NCBI RefSeq assembly: GCF_051014685.1
Contig: NW_027478757.1
Coordinates: 248,001 to 312,000 of the forward strand
Direction: 5' to 3'
Length of the DNA: 64,000 nucleotides
From: Ptiloglossa arizonensis
Lineage: Eukaryota; Arthropoda; Insecta; Hymenoptera; Colletidae
Part shown: positions 33,774 through 46,438 of the stretch, piece after piece
Numbering within the stretch: the first letter of the stretch is position 1
How the letters are laid out: every line of letters starts with the position of its first letter
Notes under the pieces: generated by a model
The model's database searches: none
Seen by the model: only the letters and a program-made list of their open reading frames with translations
Told to the model about the DNA's origin: nothing
Translations under genes and position numbers: made by a program

Positions 33774-35871
33774 CGCAAAATTTCTGTTGCATCTGAGAGT
33801 AGAAACCCGCCCCATTACAACTGTATGCGTACTTTTCCCCTAGTCCGTTATAGTTATTCGTTTCGAGCATCAGAACTGCGAAAATTTTTAGATGCTCAAG
33901 CGTTTCTTACCTCCAAACTGCCATATCTCGCGAACGAATTGACCAATCCGCAAAATTTCTGTTGCATCTGAAAGTAGAAACTCGCCCGATTACAACGGTA
34001 TGCGTACTTTTCCCCTAGGCCGTTCTAGTTGTGCCTGTCGAGCATCAGAACTGCGAAAATTTTGAGTTCATCAAGCGTTTCTTACCTCCAAACTGCCATA
34101 TCTCGCGAACGGATTGACAAATCCGCAAAATTTCTGTTGCATCTGAAAGTAGAAACTCGCCCGATTACAACTGTATGCGTACTTTTCCCCTAGGCAGTTC
34201 TAGTTATTCGTTTCGAGCAACAGAACTTCGAAAATTTTGAGTATCTCAAGCGTTTCTTACTTCCAAACTGCCATATCTCGCGAACGGATTGACCAATCCG
34301 CAAAATTTCTGTTGCATCTGAAAGTGGAAACTCGCCCGATTACAACTGTATGCGTACTTTTCCCCTAGGCCGTTCTAGTTATGCTTGTCGAGCATCAGAA
34401 CTGCGAAAATTTTGAGTTTCTCAAGCGTTTCTTACCTCCAAACTGCCATATCTCGTGAACGGTTTGACCAATCCGCAAAATTTCTGTTGCATCTGAAAGT
34501 AGAAACTCGCCCGATTACAACGGTATGCGTACTTTTCCCCTAGGCCGTTCTAGTTATTCGTTTCGAGCATCAGAACTGCGAAAATTTTGAGTTTCTCAAG
34601 CGTTTCTTATTCCAAACTGCCATATCTCGCGAACGGATTGACCAATCCGCAAAATTTCTGTTGCATCTGAAGGTAGAAACTCGCCCGATTATAACGGTAT
34701 GCGTACTTTTCCCCTAGGCCGTTCAAGTTATTCGTTTCGTGCATCAGAACTGCGAAAATTTTGAGTTTCTCAAGCGTTTCTTACTTCCAAACTGCCATAT
34801 CTCGCGAACGGATTGACCAATCCGCAAAATTTCTGTTGCATCTGAAGGTAGAATCTCGCCCGATTACAACGGTATGCGTACTTTTCCCCTAGGCCGTTCT
34901 AGTTGTTCGTTTCGAGCATCAGAACTGCGAAAATTTTGAGTTTCTCAAGCGTTTCTTACCTCCAAACTGCCATATCTCGCGAACGGATTGACCAATCAGC
35001 AAAATTTCTGTTGCATCTGAAAGTAGAAACTCGCCCGATTACATCTGTATGCGTACTTTTCCCCTAGTCCGTTATAGTTATTCGTTTCGAGCATCAGAAC
35101 TGCGAAAATTTTTAGTTTCTCAAGCGTTTCTTCCCTCAAACTGCCATATCTCGCGAACGAATTGACCAATCCGCAAAATTTCTGTTGCATCTGAAAGTAG
35201 AAACTCGCCCGATTACAACGGTATGCGTACTTTTCCCCTAGGCCGTTCTAGTTATGCTTGTCGAGCATCAGAACTGCGAAAATTTTGAGTTTATCAAGCG
35301 TTTCTTACCTCCAAACTGCCATATCTCGCGAACGGATTGACCAATCCGCAAAATTTCTGTTGCATCTGAAAGTAGAAACTCGCCCGATTACAACACTATG
35401 CGTACTTTTCGCCTAGGCCGTTCTGGTTATTCGTTTCGAGCATCAGAACTGTGAAAATTTTGAGTTTCTCAAGCGTTTCTTACCTCCAAACTGCCATATC
35501 TCGCGAACGGATTGACCAATCCGCAAAATTTCTGTTGCATCTGAAAGTAGAAACTCGCCTGATTACAACACTATGCGTACTTTTCCCCTAGGCCGTTCTA
35601 GTTGTTCGTTTCGAGTATCAGAACTTCGAAAATTTTGAGTTTCTCAAGCGTTTCTTACCTCCAAACTGCCATATCTCGCGAACGGATTGACCAATCCGCA
35701 AAATTTCTGTTGCATCTGAGAGTAGAAACCCGCCCGATTACAACGGTATACGTACTTTTCGCCTAGGCCGTTCTAGTTATTCGCTTCGAGCAGCAGAACT
35801 GCGAAAATTTTGAGTTTCTCAAGCGTTTCTTACGTCCAAACTGCCATATCTCGCGAACGGATTGACCAATC
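33774..35871 (+). repeat. 12-mer higher-order repeat (2098 bp), copy 2
   Basis: Second copy, sharing the c deletion of 'cttattccaaac' (34609) and carrying one extra private 1-bp deletion at 35133 ('ttccctcaaactg'). The shared deletion proves the two units were copied after that deletion arose. The private deletion followed the duplication. Other private changes are 'acatctg' near 35041 and 'gagtatcagaacttcg' near 35613. Confidence 0.94.
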
Positions 35872-37796
35872 CGCAAAATTTCTGTTGCATCTGAAAGTAG
35901 AAACTCGCCCGATTACAACGGTATACGTACTTTTCGCCTAGGCCGTTCTAGTTATTCGCTTCGAGCATCAGAACTGCGAAAATTTTGAGTTTCTCAAGCG
36001 TTTCTTACCTCCAAACTGCCATATCTCGCGAACGGATTGACCAATCCGCAAAATTTCTGTTGCATCTGAAAGTAGAAACTCGCCCGATTACAACACTATG
36101 CGTACTTTTCGCCTAGGCCGTTCTAGTTGTTCGTTTCGAGCATCAGAACTGCGAAAATTTTGAGTTTCTCAAGCGTTTCTTACCTCCAAACTGCCATATC
36201 TCGCGAACGGATTGACCAATCCGCAAAATTTCTGTTGCATCTGAAAGCAGAAACTCGCCCGATTACAACTGTATGCGTACTTTTCCCCTAGGCCGTTCTA
36301 GTTGTTCGTTTCGAGCATCAGAACTGCGAAAATTTGGAGTTTCTCAAGCGTTTCTTACCTCCAAACTGCCATATCTCGCGAACGGATTGACCAATCCGCA
36401 AAATTTCTGTTGCATCTGAGAGTAGAAACCCGCCCGATTACAACTGTATGCGTACTTTTCCCCTAGTCCGTTATAGTTATTCGTTTCGAGCAGCAGAACT
36501 GCGAAAATTTTTAGTTTCTCAAGCGTTTCTTACCTCCAAACTGCCATATCTCGCGAACGAATTGACCAATCTGCAAAATTTCTGTTGCATCTGAAAGTAG
36601 AAACTAGCCCGATTACAACGGTATGCGTACTTTTCCCCTAGGCCGTTCTAGTTGTGCCTGTCGAGGATCAGAACTGCGAAAATTTTGAGTTCATCAAGCG
36701 TTTCTTACCTCCAAACTGCCATATCTCGCGAACGGATTGACCAATCCGCAAAATTTCTGTTGCATCTGAAAGTAGAAACTCGCCCGATTACAACTGTATG
36801 CGTACTTTTCCCCTAGGCAGTTGTAGTTATTCGTTTTGAGCAACAGAACTGCGCAAATTTTGAGTTTCTCAAGCGTTGCTTACCTCCAAACTGCCATATC
36901 TCGCGAACGGATTGACCAATCCGCAAAATTTCTGTTGCATCTGAAAGTAGAAACTCGCCCGATTACAACGGTATACGTACTTTTCGCCTAGGCCGTTCTA
37001 GTTATTCGCTTCGAGCATCAGAACTGCGAAAATTTTGAGTTTCTCAAGCGTTTCTTACCTCCAAACTGCCATATCTCGCGAACGGATTGACCAATCCGCA
37101 AAATTTCTGTTGCATCTGAAAGTAGAAACTCGCCCGATTACAACACTATGCGTACTTTTCGCCTAGGCCGTTCTAGTTGTTCGTTTCGAGCATCAGAACT
37201 GCGAAAATTTTGAGTTTCTCAAGCGTTTCTTACCTCCAAACTGCCATATCTCGCGAACGGATTGACCAATCCGCAAAATTTCTGTTGCATCTGAAAGCAG
37301 AAACTCGCCCGATTACAACTGTTTGCGTACTTTTCCCCCAGTCCGTTCTAGTTATTCGTTTCGAGCATCAGAACTGCGAAAATTTGGAGTTTCCCAAGCG
37401 TTTCTTACCTCCAAACTGCCATATCTCGCGAACGGATTGACCAATCCGCAAAATTTCTGTTGCATCTGAAAGTAGAAACTCGCCCGATTACAACGGTATG
37501 CGTACTTTTCCCCTAGGCCGTTATGGTTATTCGTTTCGAGCATCAGAACTGTGAAAATTTTGAGTTTCTCAAGCGTTTCTTACTTCCAAACTGCCATATC
37601 TCGCGAACGGATTGACCAATCCGCAAAATTTCTGTTGCATCTGAAAGTAGAAACTCGCCCGATTACAACACTATGCGTACTTTTCCCCTAGGCCGTTCTA
37701 GTTGTTCGTTTCGAGCATCAGAACTGCGAAAATTTTGAGTTTCTCAAGCGTTTCTTACCTCCAAACTGCCATATCTCGCGAACGGATTGACCAATC
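35872..37796 (+). repeat. Eleven monomers ancestral or parallel to the 11-mer
   Basis: These contain the same kinds of monomer as the 11-mer but in a different sequence: 'ggtatacg...ttattcgcttcgag' (35872, 36922), 'ttttcgcctagg...ttgttcg' (36047, 37097), 'tttggag' (36222), 'gagcagcag' (36397), 'aactagcccg' (36572) and 'ggcagttgtag' (36747). 37097-37621, including the rare 'actgtttgcg' and 'gttatggtt' monomers, recurs at 43387-43911. That shift is 6290 bp: 36 monomers minus the 10-bp deletion. Confidence 0.83.
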
Positions 37797-38311
37797 CGCA
37801 AAATTTCTGTTGCATCTGAGAGTAGAAACGCGCCCGATTACAACTGTATGCGTACTTTTCCCCTAGTCCGTTATATTTATTCGTTTCGAGCAGCAGAACT
37901 GCGAAAATTTTTAGTTTCTCAAGCGTTTCTTACCTCCAAACTGCCATATCTCGCGAACGAATTGACCAATCCGCAAAATTTCTGTTGCATCTGAAAGTAG
38001 AAACTAGCCCGATTACAACGGTATGCGTACTTTTCCCCTAGGCCGTTCTAGTTGTGCCTGTCGAGCATCAGAACTGCGAAAATTTTGAGTTCATCAAGCG
38101 TTTCTTACCTCCAAACTGCCATATCTCGCGAACGGATTGACCAATCCGCAAAATTTCTGTTGCATCTGAAAGTAGAAACTCGCCCGATTACAACTGTATG
38201 CGTACTTTTCCCCTAGGCAGTTGTAGTTATTCGTTTCGAGCAACAGAACTGCGAAAATTTTGAGTTTCTCAAGCGTTTCTTACCTCCAAACTGCCATATC
38301 TCGCGATCATC
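37797..38311 (+). repeat. Start of 11-mer period, including the 10-bp-deleted monomer
   Basis: Three monomers match 39712-40236. In the last one the sequence reads 'tctcgcgatcatccgc' at about 38301-38314, where its partner near 40216 reads 'tctcgcgatcgg' followed by 'attgaccaatccgc'. Ten bases are missing. The deletion removes the left arm and centre of the junction dyad, and it is not present in the partner. It is either a change private to this copy or was lost from the template by conversion. Confidence 0.9.
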
Positions 38312-40236
38312 CGCAAAATTTCTGTTGCATCTGAAAGTAGAAACTCGCCCGATTACAACACTATGCGTACTTTTCGCCTAGGCCGTTCTAGTTGTTCGCT
38401 TCGAGCATCAGAACTGCGAAAATTTTGAGTTTCTCAAGCGTTTCTTACCTCCAAACTGCCATATCTCGCGAACGGATTGATCAATCCGCAAAATTTCTGT
38501 TGCATCTGAAAGTAGAAACTCGCCCGATTACAACTGTATGCGTACTTTTCCCCTAGGCAGTTGTAGTTATTCGTTTCGAGCAACAGAACTGCGAAAATTT
38601 TGAGTTTCTCAAGCGTTGCTTACCTCCAAACTGCCATATCTCGCGAACGGATTGACCAATCCGCAAAATTTCTGTTGCATCTGAAAGTAGAAACTCGCCC
38701 GATTACAACGGTATACGTACTTTTCGCCTAGGCCGTTCTAGTTATTCGCTTCGAGCATCAGAACTGCGAAAATTTTGAGTTTCTCAAGCGTTTCTTACCT
38801 CCAAACTGCCATATCTCGCGATCGGATTGACCAATCCGCAAAATTTCTGTTGCATCTGAAAGTAGAAACTCGCCCGATTACAACACTATGCGTACTTTTC
38901 GCCTAGGCCGTTCTAGTTGTTCGTTTCGAGCATCAGAACTGCGAAAATTTTGAGTTTCTCAAGCGTTTCTTACCTCCAAACTGCCATATCTCGCGAACGG
39001 ATTGACCAATCCGCAAAATTTCTGTTGCATCTGAAAGCAGAAACTCGCCCGATTACAACTGTATGCGTACTTTTCCCCTAGGCCGTTCTAGTTGTTCGTT
39101 TCGAGCATCAGAACTGCGAAAATTTGGAGTTTCTCAAGCGTTTCTTACCTCCAAACTGCCATATCTCGCGAACGGATTGACCAATCCGCAAAATTTCTGT
39201 TGCATCTGAGAGTAGAAACCCGCCCGATTACAACTGTATGCGTACTTTTCCCCTAGTCCGTTATAGTTATTCGTTTCGAGCAGCAGAACTGCGAAAATTT
39301 TTAGTTTCTCAAGCGTTTCTTACCTCCAAACTGCCATATCTCGCGAACGAATTGACCAATCCGCAAAATTTCTGTTGCATCTGAAAGTAGAAACTCGCCC
39401 GATTACAACACTATGCGTACTTTTCGCCTAGGCCGTTCTAGTTGTTCGTTTCGAGCATCAGAACTGCGAAAATTTTGAGTTTCTCAAGCGTTTCTTACCT
39501 CCAAACTGACATATCTCGCGAACGGATTGACCAATCCGCAAAATTTCTGTTGCATCTGAAAGCAGAAACTCGCCCGATTACAACTGTATGCGTACTTTTC
39601 CCCCAGTCCGTTCTAGTTATTCGTTTCGAGCATCAGAACTGCGAAAATTTGGAGTTTCCCAAGCGTTTCTTACCTCCAAACTGCCATATCTCGCGAACGG
39701 ATTGACCAATCCGCAAAATTTCTGTTGCATCTGAGAGTAGAAACCCGCCCGATTACAACTGTATGCGTACTTTTCCCCTAGTCCGTTATATTTATTCGTT
39801 TCGAGCAGCAGAACTGCGAAAATTTTTAGTTTCTCAAGCGTTTCTTACCTCCAAACTGCCATATCTCGCGAACGAATTGACCAATCCGCAAAATTTCTGT
39901 TGCATCTGAAAGTAGAAACTAGCCCGATTACAACGGTATGCGTACTTTTCCCCTAGGCCGTTCTAGTTGTGCCTGTCGAGCATCAGAACTGCGAAAATTT
40001 TGAGTTCATCAAGCGTTTCTTACCTCCAAACTGCCATATCTCGCGAACGGATTGACCAATCCGCAAAATTTCTGTTGCATCTGAAAGTAGAAACTCGCCC
40101 GATTACAACTGTATGCGTACTTTTCCCCTAGGCAGTTGTAGTTATTCGTTTCGAGCAACAGAACTGCGAAAATTTTGAGTTTCTCAAGCGTTTCTTACCT
40201 CCAAACTGCCATATCTCGCGATCGGATTGACCAATC
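38312..40236 (+). repeat. 11-mer higher-order repeat (1925 bp), copy 1
   Basis: Eleven monomers that repeat one-for-one at 40237-42161. Markers at a shift of 1925 bp are 'attgatcaatcc' (38478 and 40403), 'ggcagttgtag', 'gcgatc/gatg' (38820 and 40745), 'tttggag', 'gagcagcag', 'ccccagtccgttctag' with 'ggagtttccc', 'ttatatttattcg' and 'aactagcccg'. Open frames of 87 codons at 39442 and 41367 are consequences of this duplication. Confidence 0.95.
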
Positions 40237-42161
40237 CGCAAAATTTCTGTTGCATCTGAAAGTAGAAACTCGCCCGATTACAACACTATGCGTACTTTTC
40301 GCCTAGGCCGTTCTAGTTGTTCGCTTCGAGCATCAGAACTGCGAAAATTTTGAGTTTCTCAAGCGTTTCTTACCTCCAAACTGCCATATCTCGCGAACGG
40401 ATTGATCAATCCGCAAAATTTCTGTTGCATCTGAAAGTAGAAACTCGCCCGATTACAACTGTATGCGTACTTTTCCCCTAGGCAGTTGTAGTTATTCGTT
40501 TCGAGCAACAGAACTGCGAAAATTTTGAGTTTCTCAAGCGTTGCTTACCTCCAAACTGCCATATCTCGCGAACGGATTGACCAATCCGCAAAATTTCTGT
40601 TGCATCTGAAAGTAGAAACTCGCCCGATTACAACGGTATACGTACTTTTCGCCTAGGCCGTTCTAGTTATTCGCTTCGAGCATCAGAACTGCGAAAATTT
40701 TGAGTTTCTCAAGCGTTTCTTACCTCCAAACTGCCATATCTCGCGATGGGATTGACCAATCCGCAAAATTTCTGTTGCATCTGAAAGTAGAAACTCGCCC
40801 GATTACAACACTATGCGTACTTTTCGCCTAGGCCGTTCTAGTTGTTCGTTTCGAGCATCAGAACTGCGAAAATTTTGAGTTTCTCAAGCGTTTCTTACCT
40901 CCAAACTGCCATATCTCGCGAACGGATTGACCAATCCGCAAAATTTCTGTTGCATCTGAAAGCAGAAACTCGCCCGATTACAACTGTATGCGTACTTTTC
41001 CCCTAGGCCGTTCTAGTTGTTCGTTTCGAGCATCAGAACTGCGAAAATTTGGAGTTTCTCAAGCGTTTCTTACCTCCAAACTGCCATATCTCGCGAACGG
41101 ATTGACCAATCCGCAAAATTTCTGTTGCATCTGAGAGTAGAAACCCGCCCGATTACAACTGTATGCGTACTTTTCCCCTAGTCCGTTATAGTTATTCGTT
41201 TCGAGCAGCAGAACTGCGAAAATTTTTAGTTTCTCAAGCGTTTCTTACCTCCAAACTGCCATATCTCGCGAACGAATTGACCAATCCGCAAAATTTCTGT
41301 TGCATCTGAAAGTAGAAACTCGCCCGATTACAACACTATGCGTACTTTTCGCCTAGGCCGTTCTAGTTGTTCGTTTCGAGCATCAGAACTGCGAAAATTT
41401 TGAGTTTCTCAAGCGTTTCTTACCTCCAAACTGCCATATCTCGCGAACGGATTGACCAATCCGCAAAATTTCTGTTGCATCTGAAAGCAGAAACTCGCCC
41501 GATTACAACTGTATGCGTACTTTTCCCCCAGTCCGTTCTAGTTATTCGTTTCGAGCATCAGAACTGCGAAAATTTGGAGTTTCCCAAGCGTTTCTTACCT
41601 CCAAACTGCCATATCTCGCGAACGGATTGACCAATCCGCAAAATTTCTGTTGCATCTGAGAGTAGAAACCCGCCCGATTACAACTGTATGCGTACTTTTC
41701 CCCTAGTCCGTTATATTTATTCGTTTCGAGCAGCAGAACTGCGAAAATTTTTAGTTTCTCAAGCGTTTCTTACCTCCAAACTGCCATATCTCGCGAACGA
41801 ATTGACCAATCCGCAAAATTTCTGTTGCATCTGAAAGTAGAAACTAGCCCGATTACAACGGTATGCGTACTTTTCCCCTAGGCCGTTCTAGTTGTGCCTG
41901 TCGAGCATCAGAACTGCGAAAATTTTGAGTTCATCAAGCGTTTCTTACCTCCAAACTGCCATATCTCGCGAACGGATTGACCAATCCGCAAAATTTCTGT
42001 TGCATCTGAAAGTAGAAACTCGCCCGATTACAACTGTATGCGTACTTTTCCCCTAGGCAGTTGTAGTTATTCGTTTCGAGCAACAGAACTGCGAAAATTT
42101 TGAGTTTCTCAAGCGTTGCTTACCTCCAAACTGCCATATCTCGCGAACGGATTGACCAATC
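40237..42161 (+). repeat. 11-mer higher-order repeat (1925 bp), copy 2
   Basis: Second copy. It departs from copy 1 in the last monomer, where 'cgttgctt' near 42115 and 'aatccccaaaa' at 42157 replace 'cgtttctt' and the 'gcgatcgg' junction. 'gcgatggg' at 40745 is a private change next to the dyad. Confidence 0.94.
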
Positions 42162-43211
42162 CCCAAAATTTCTGTTGCATCTGAAAGTAGAAACTCGCCC
42201 GATTACAACGGTATGCGTACTTTTCCCCTAGGCCGTTCTGGTTATTCGTTTCGAGCATCAGAACTGTGAAAATTTTGAGTTTCTCAAGCGTTTCTTACTT
42301 CCAAACTGCCATATCTCGCGAACGGATTGACCAATCCGCAAAATTTCTGGTGCATCTGAAGGTAGAAACTCGCCCGATTACAACTGTATGCATACTTTTC
42401 CCCTAGACCGTTCTAGTTATTCGTTTCGAGCATCGGAACTGCGAAAATTTTGAGTTTCCCAAGCGTTTCTTACCTCCAAACTGCCATATCTCGCGAACGG
42501 ATTGACCAATCCGCAAAATTTCTGTTGCATCTGAAAGTAGAAACTCGCCCGATTACAACGGTATGCGTACTTTTCCCCTAGGCCGTTCTGGTTATTCGTT
42601 TCGAGCATCAGTACTGTGAAAATTTTGAGTTTCTCAAGCGTTTCTTACCTCCAAACTGCCATATCTCGCGAACGGATTGACCAATCCGCAAAATTTCTGT
42701 TGCATCTGAAAGTAGAAACTCGCCCGATTACAACACTATGCGTACTTTTCCCCTAGGCCGTTCTAGTTGTTCGTTTCGAGCATCAGAACTGCGAAAATTT
42801 TGAGTTTCTCAAGCGTTTCTAACCTCCAAACTGCCATATCTCGCGAACGGATTGACCAATCCGCAAAATTTCTGTTGCATCTGAGAGTAGAAACCCGCCC
42901 GATTACAACTGTATGCGTACTTTTCCCCTAGTCCGTTATAGTTATTCGTTTCGAGCAGCAGAACTGCGAAAATTTTTAGTTTCTCAAGCGTTTCTTACCT
43001 CCAAACTGCCATATCTCGCGAACGAATTGACCAATCCGCAAAATTTCTGTTGCATCTGAAAGTAGAAACTAGCCCGATTACAACGGTATGCGTACTTTTC
43101 CCCTAGGCCGTTCTAGTTGTGCCTGTCGAGCATCAGAACTGCGAAAATTTTGAGTTCATCAAGCGTTTCTTACCTCCAAACTGCCATATCTCGCGAACGG
43201 ATTGACCAATC
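42162..43211 (+). repeat. Six-monomer block with a near copy 19,600 bp downstream (copy A)
   Basis: Matches 61762-62811 at a shift of 112 monomers: 'ttctggttattcg...aactgtg', 'ttctggtgc...tatgcatac...agaccg...catcgg', 'catcagtactgtg', 'acaacac...ttgttcg', 'gagagtag...gagcagcag' and 'aactagcccg...ttgtgcctgt'. The triple-marked 'ggtgc/gcatac/agaccg' monomer occurs only here and in the 60.8-62.1 kb trimers. The link is therefore specific. Confidence 0.9.
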
Positions 43212-44086
43212 CGCAAAATTTCTGTTGCATCTGAAAGTAGAAACTCGCCCGATTACAACGGTATGCGTACTTTTCCCCTAGGCCGTTCTAGTTATTCGCT
43301 TCGAGCATCAGAACTGCGAAAATTTTGAGTTTCTCAAGCGTTTCTTACCTCCAAACTGCCATATCTCGCGAACGGATTGACCAATCCGCAAAATTTCTGT
43401 TGCATCTGAAAGTAGAAACTCGCCCGATTACAACACTATGCGTACTTTTCGCCTAGGCGGTTCTAGTTGTTCGTTTCGAGCATCAGAACTGCGAAAATTT
43501 TGAGTTTCTCAAGCGTTTCTTACCTCCAAACTGCCATATCTCGCGAACGGATTGACCAATCCGCAAAATTTCTGTTGCCTCTGAAAGCAGAAACTCGCCC
43601 GATTACAACTGTTTGCGTACTTTTCCCCCAGTCCGTTCTAGTTATTCGTTTCGAGCATCAGAACTGCGAAAATTTGGAGTTTCCCAAGCGTTTCTTACCT
43701 CCAAACTGCCATATCTCGCGAACGGATTGACCAATCCGCAAAATTTCTGTTGCATCTGAAAGTAGAAACTCGCCCGATTACAACGGTATGCGTACTTTTC
43801 CCCTAGGCCGTTATGGTTATTCGTTTCGAGCATCAGAACTGTGAAAATTTTGAGTTTCTCAAGCGTTTCTTACATCCAAACTGCCATATCTCGCGAACGG
43901 ATTGACCAATCCGCAAAATTTCTGTTGCATCTGAAAGTAGAAACTCGCCCGATTACAACGGTATGCGTACTTTTCCCCTAGGCCGTTCTAGTTATTCGTT
44001 TCGAGCATCAGAACTGCGAAAATTTTGAGTTTCTCAAGCGTTTCTTACTTCCAAACTGCCATATCTCGCGAACGGATTGACCAATC
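43212..44086 (+). repeat. Five monomers, including a copy of 37097-37621
   Basis: 43387-43911 repeats 37097-37621: 'ttttcgcctaggc...ttgttcg', 'actgtttgcg...ccccagtccg...ggagtttccc' and 'gttatggttattcg'. Private changes are 'ctaggcggttc' near 43456 and 'gttgcctctg' near 43574. The flanking monomers at 43212 and 43912 are ordinary 'ttattcg' types. Confidence 0.82.
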
Positions 44087-44611
44087 CGCAAAATTTCTGT
44101 TGCATCTGAAAGTGGAAACTCGCCCGATTACAACTGTATGCGTACTTTTCCCCTAGGCCGTTCTAGTTATGCTTGTCGAGCATCAGAACTGCGAAAATTT
44201 TGAGTTTCTCAAGCGTTTCTTACCTCCAAACTGCCATATCTCGCGAACGGATTGACCAATCCGCAAAATTTCTGTTGCATCTGAAAGTAGAAACTCGCCC
44301 GATTACAACACTATGCGTACTTTTCCCCTAGGCCCTTCTAGTTGTGCCTGTCGAGCATCAGAACTGCGAAAATTTTGAGTTTCTCAAGCGTTTCTTACCT
44401 CCAAACTGCCATATCTCGCGAACGGATTGACCAATCCGCAAAATTTCTGTTGCATCTGAAAGTAGAAACTCGCCCGATTACAACTGTATGCGTACTTTTC
44501 CCCCAGTCCGTTCTAGTTATTCGTTTCGAGCATCAGAACTGCGAAAATTTGGAGTTTCTCAAGCGTTTCTTACCTCCAAACTGCCATATCTCGCGAACGG
44601 ATTGACCAATC
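44087..44611 (+). repeat. Three-monomer block with a near copy 19,250 bp downstream (copy A)
   Basis: Matches 63337-63861: a 'ttatgcttgt' monomer, an 'acaacac...ttgtgcctgt...gagtttctc' monomer and a 'ccccagtccgttctag' monomer. The shift is 110 monomers, two fewer than for the neighbouring pair 42162/61762. The two regions share blocks but differ by two monomers between them. Confidence 0.86.
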
Positions 44612-45038
44612 CGCAAAATTTCTGTTGCATCTGAAGGTAGAAACTCGCCCGATTACAACGGTATGCGTACTTTTCCCCTAGGCCGTTCTGGTTATTCGTT
44701 TCGAGCATCAGAACTGTGAAAATTTTGAGTTTCTCAAGCGTTTCTTACCTCCAAACTGCCATATCTCGCAAACGGATTGACCAATCCGCAAAATTTCTGT
44801 TGCATCTGAAAGTAGAAACTCGCCCGATTACAACACTATGCGTACCTTTCCCCTAGGCCGTTCTAGTTGTTCGTTTCGAGCATCAGAACTGCGAAAATTT
44901 TGAGTTTCTCAAGCGTTTCTTACCTCCAAACTGCCATATCTCGCGAACGGATTGACCAATCCGCAAAATTTCTGTTGCATCTGAGAGTAGAAACCCGCCC
45001 GATTACAACTGTATGCGTACTTTTCCCCTAGTCCGTTA
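44612..45038 (+). repeat. Intervening monomers before the 8-mer
   Basis: A 'ttctggttattcg' monomer (44612), an 'acaacac...gtacctttcc' monomer (44787) and the first part of a 'gagagtagaaacccg...tccgttatag' monomer (44962). No block-level partner was noticed beyond the generic types. Confidence 0.75.
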
Positions 45039-46438
45039 TAGTTATTCGTTTCGAGCATCAGAACTGCGAAAATTTTTAGTTTCTCAAGCGTTTCTTACCT
45101 CCAAACTGCCATATCTCGCGAACGAATTGACCAATCCGCAAAATTTCTGTTGCATCTGAAAGTAGAAACCCGCTCGATTACAACGGTATGCGTACTTTTC
45201 CCCTAGGCCGTTCTAGTTGTGCCTGTCGAGCATCAGAACTGCGAAAATTTTGAGTTCATCAAGCGTTTCTTACCTCCAAACTGCCATATCTCGCGAACGG
45301 ATTGACCAATCCGCAAAATTTCTGTTGCATCTGAAAGTAGAAACTCGCCCGATTACAACCGTATGCGTACTTTTCCCCTAGGCCGTTCTAGTTATTCGTT
45401 TCGAGCAACAGAACTTCGAAAATTTTGAGTTTCTCAAGCGTTGCTTACCTCCAAACTGCCATATCTCGCGAACGGATTGACCAATCCGCAAAATTTCTGT
45501 TGCATCTGAAAGTAGAAACTCGCCCGATTACAACGGTATACGTACTTTTCGCCGAGGCCGTTCTAGTTATTCGCTTCGAGCATCAGAACTGCGAAAATTT
45601 TGAGTTTCTCAAGCGTTTCTTACTTCCAAACTGCCATATCTCGCGAACGGATTGACCAATCCGCAAAATTTCTGTTGCATCTGAAAGTAGAAACTCGCCC
45701 GATTACAACGGTATACGTACTTTTCGCCTAGGCCGTGCTAGTTATTCGCATCGAGCATCAGAACTGCGAAAATTTTGAGTTTCTCAATCGTTTCTTACCT
45801 CCAAACTGCCATATCTCGCGAACGGATTGACCAATCCGCAAAATTTCTGTTGCATCTGAAAGTAGAAACTCGCCCGATTACAACGGTGTGCGTACTTTTC
45901 CCCTAGGCCGTTCTAGTTATTCGTTTCGAGCATCAGAACTGCGAAAATTTTGAGTTTCTCAAGCGTTTCTTACTTCCAAACTGCCATATCTCGCGAACGG
46001 ATTGACCAATCCGCAAAATTTCTGTTGCATCTGAAAGTAGAAACTCGCCCGATTACAACGGTATGCGTACTTTTCCCCTAGGCCGTTCTGGTTATTCGTT
46101 TCGAGCATCAGAACTGCGAATATTTTGAGTTTCTCAAGCGTTTCTTACTTCCAAACTGCCATATCTCGCGAACGGATTGACCAATCCGCAAAATTTCTGT
46201 TGCATCTGAATGTGGAAACTCGCCGGATTACAACTGTATGCGTACTTTTCACCTAGGCCGTTCTAGTTATGCTTGTCGAGCATCAGAACTGCGAAAATTT
46301 TGAGTTTCTCAAGCGTTTCTTACCTCCAAACTGCCATATCTCGGGAACGGATTGACCAATCCGCAAAATTTCTGTTGCATCTGAAAGTAGAAACTCGCCC
46401 GATTACAACTGTGTGCGTACTTTTCCCCTAGGCCGTTC
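45039..46438 (+). repeat. 8-mer higher-order repeat (1400 bp), copy 1
   Basis: Positions from about 45039 recur 1400 bp later. Markers are 'gagttcatc', 'acaaccg...aacttcg...cgttgctt', 'ttttcgccgagg' (45551 and 46951), 'ggccgtgctag...ttattcgcatcg' with 'tcaatcg', 'ggtgtgcg', 'gcgaatattttg', and 'gaatgtgg...cgccggatt...ttttcacctagg' with 'ctcgggaac'. The unit begins and ends inside a monomer: the 'tttttag...cgaattg' half is attached to a 'tccgttatag' start at 44962 but to a 'ggccgttctag' start at 46362. Confidence 0.93.

Noticed and set aside
24841..38320. The cluster of indels as the remains of a transposon insertion or array junction
   Set aside because: All five are simple deletions of 1 or 10 bp within otherwise normal monomers. 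There is no inserted sequence, target-site duplication or change of strand.
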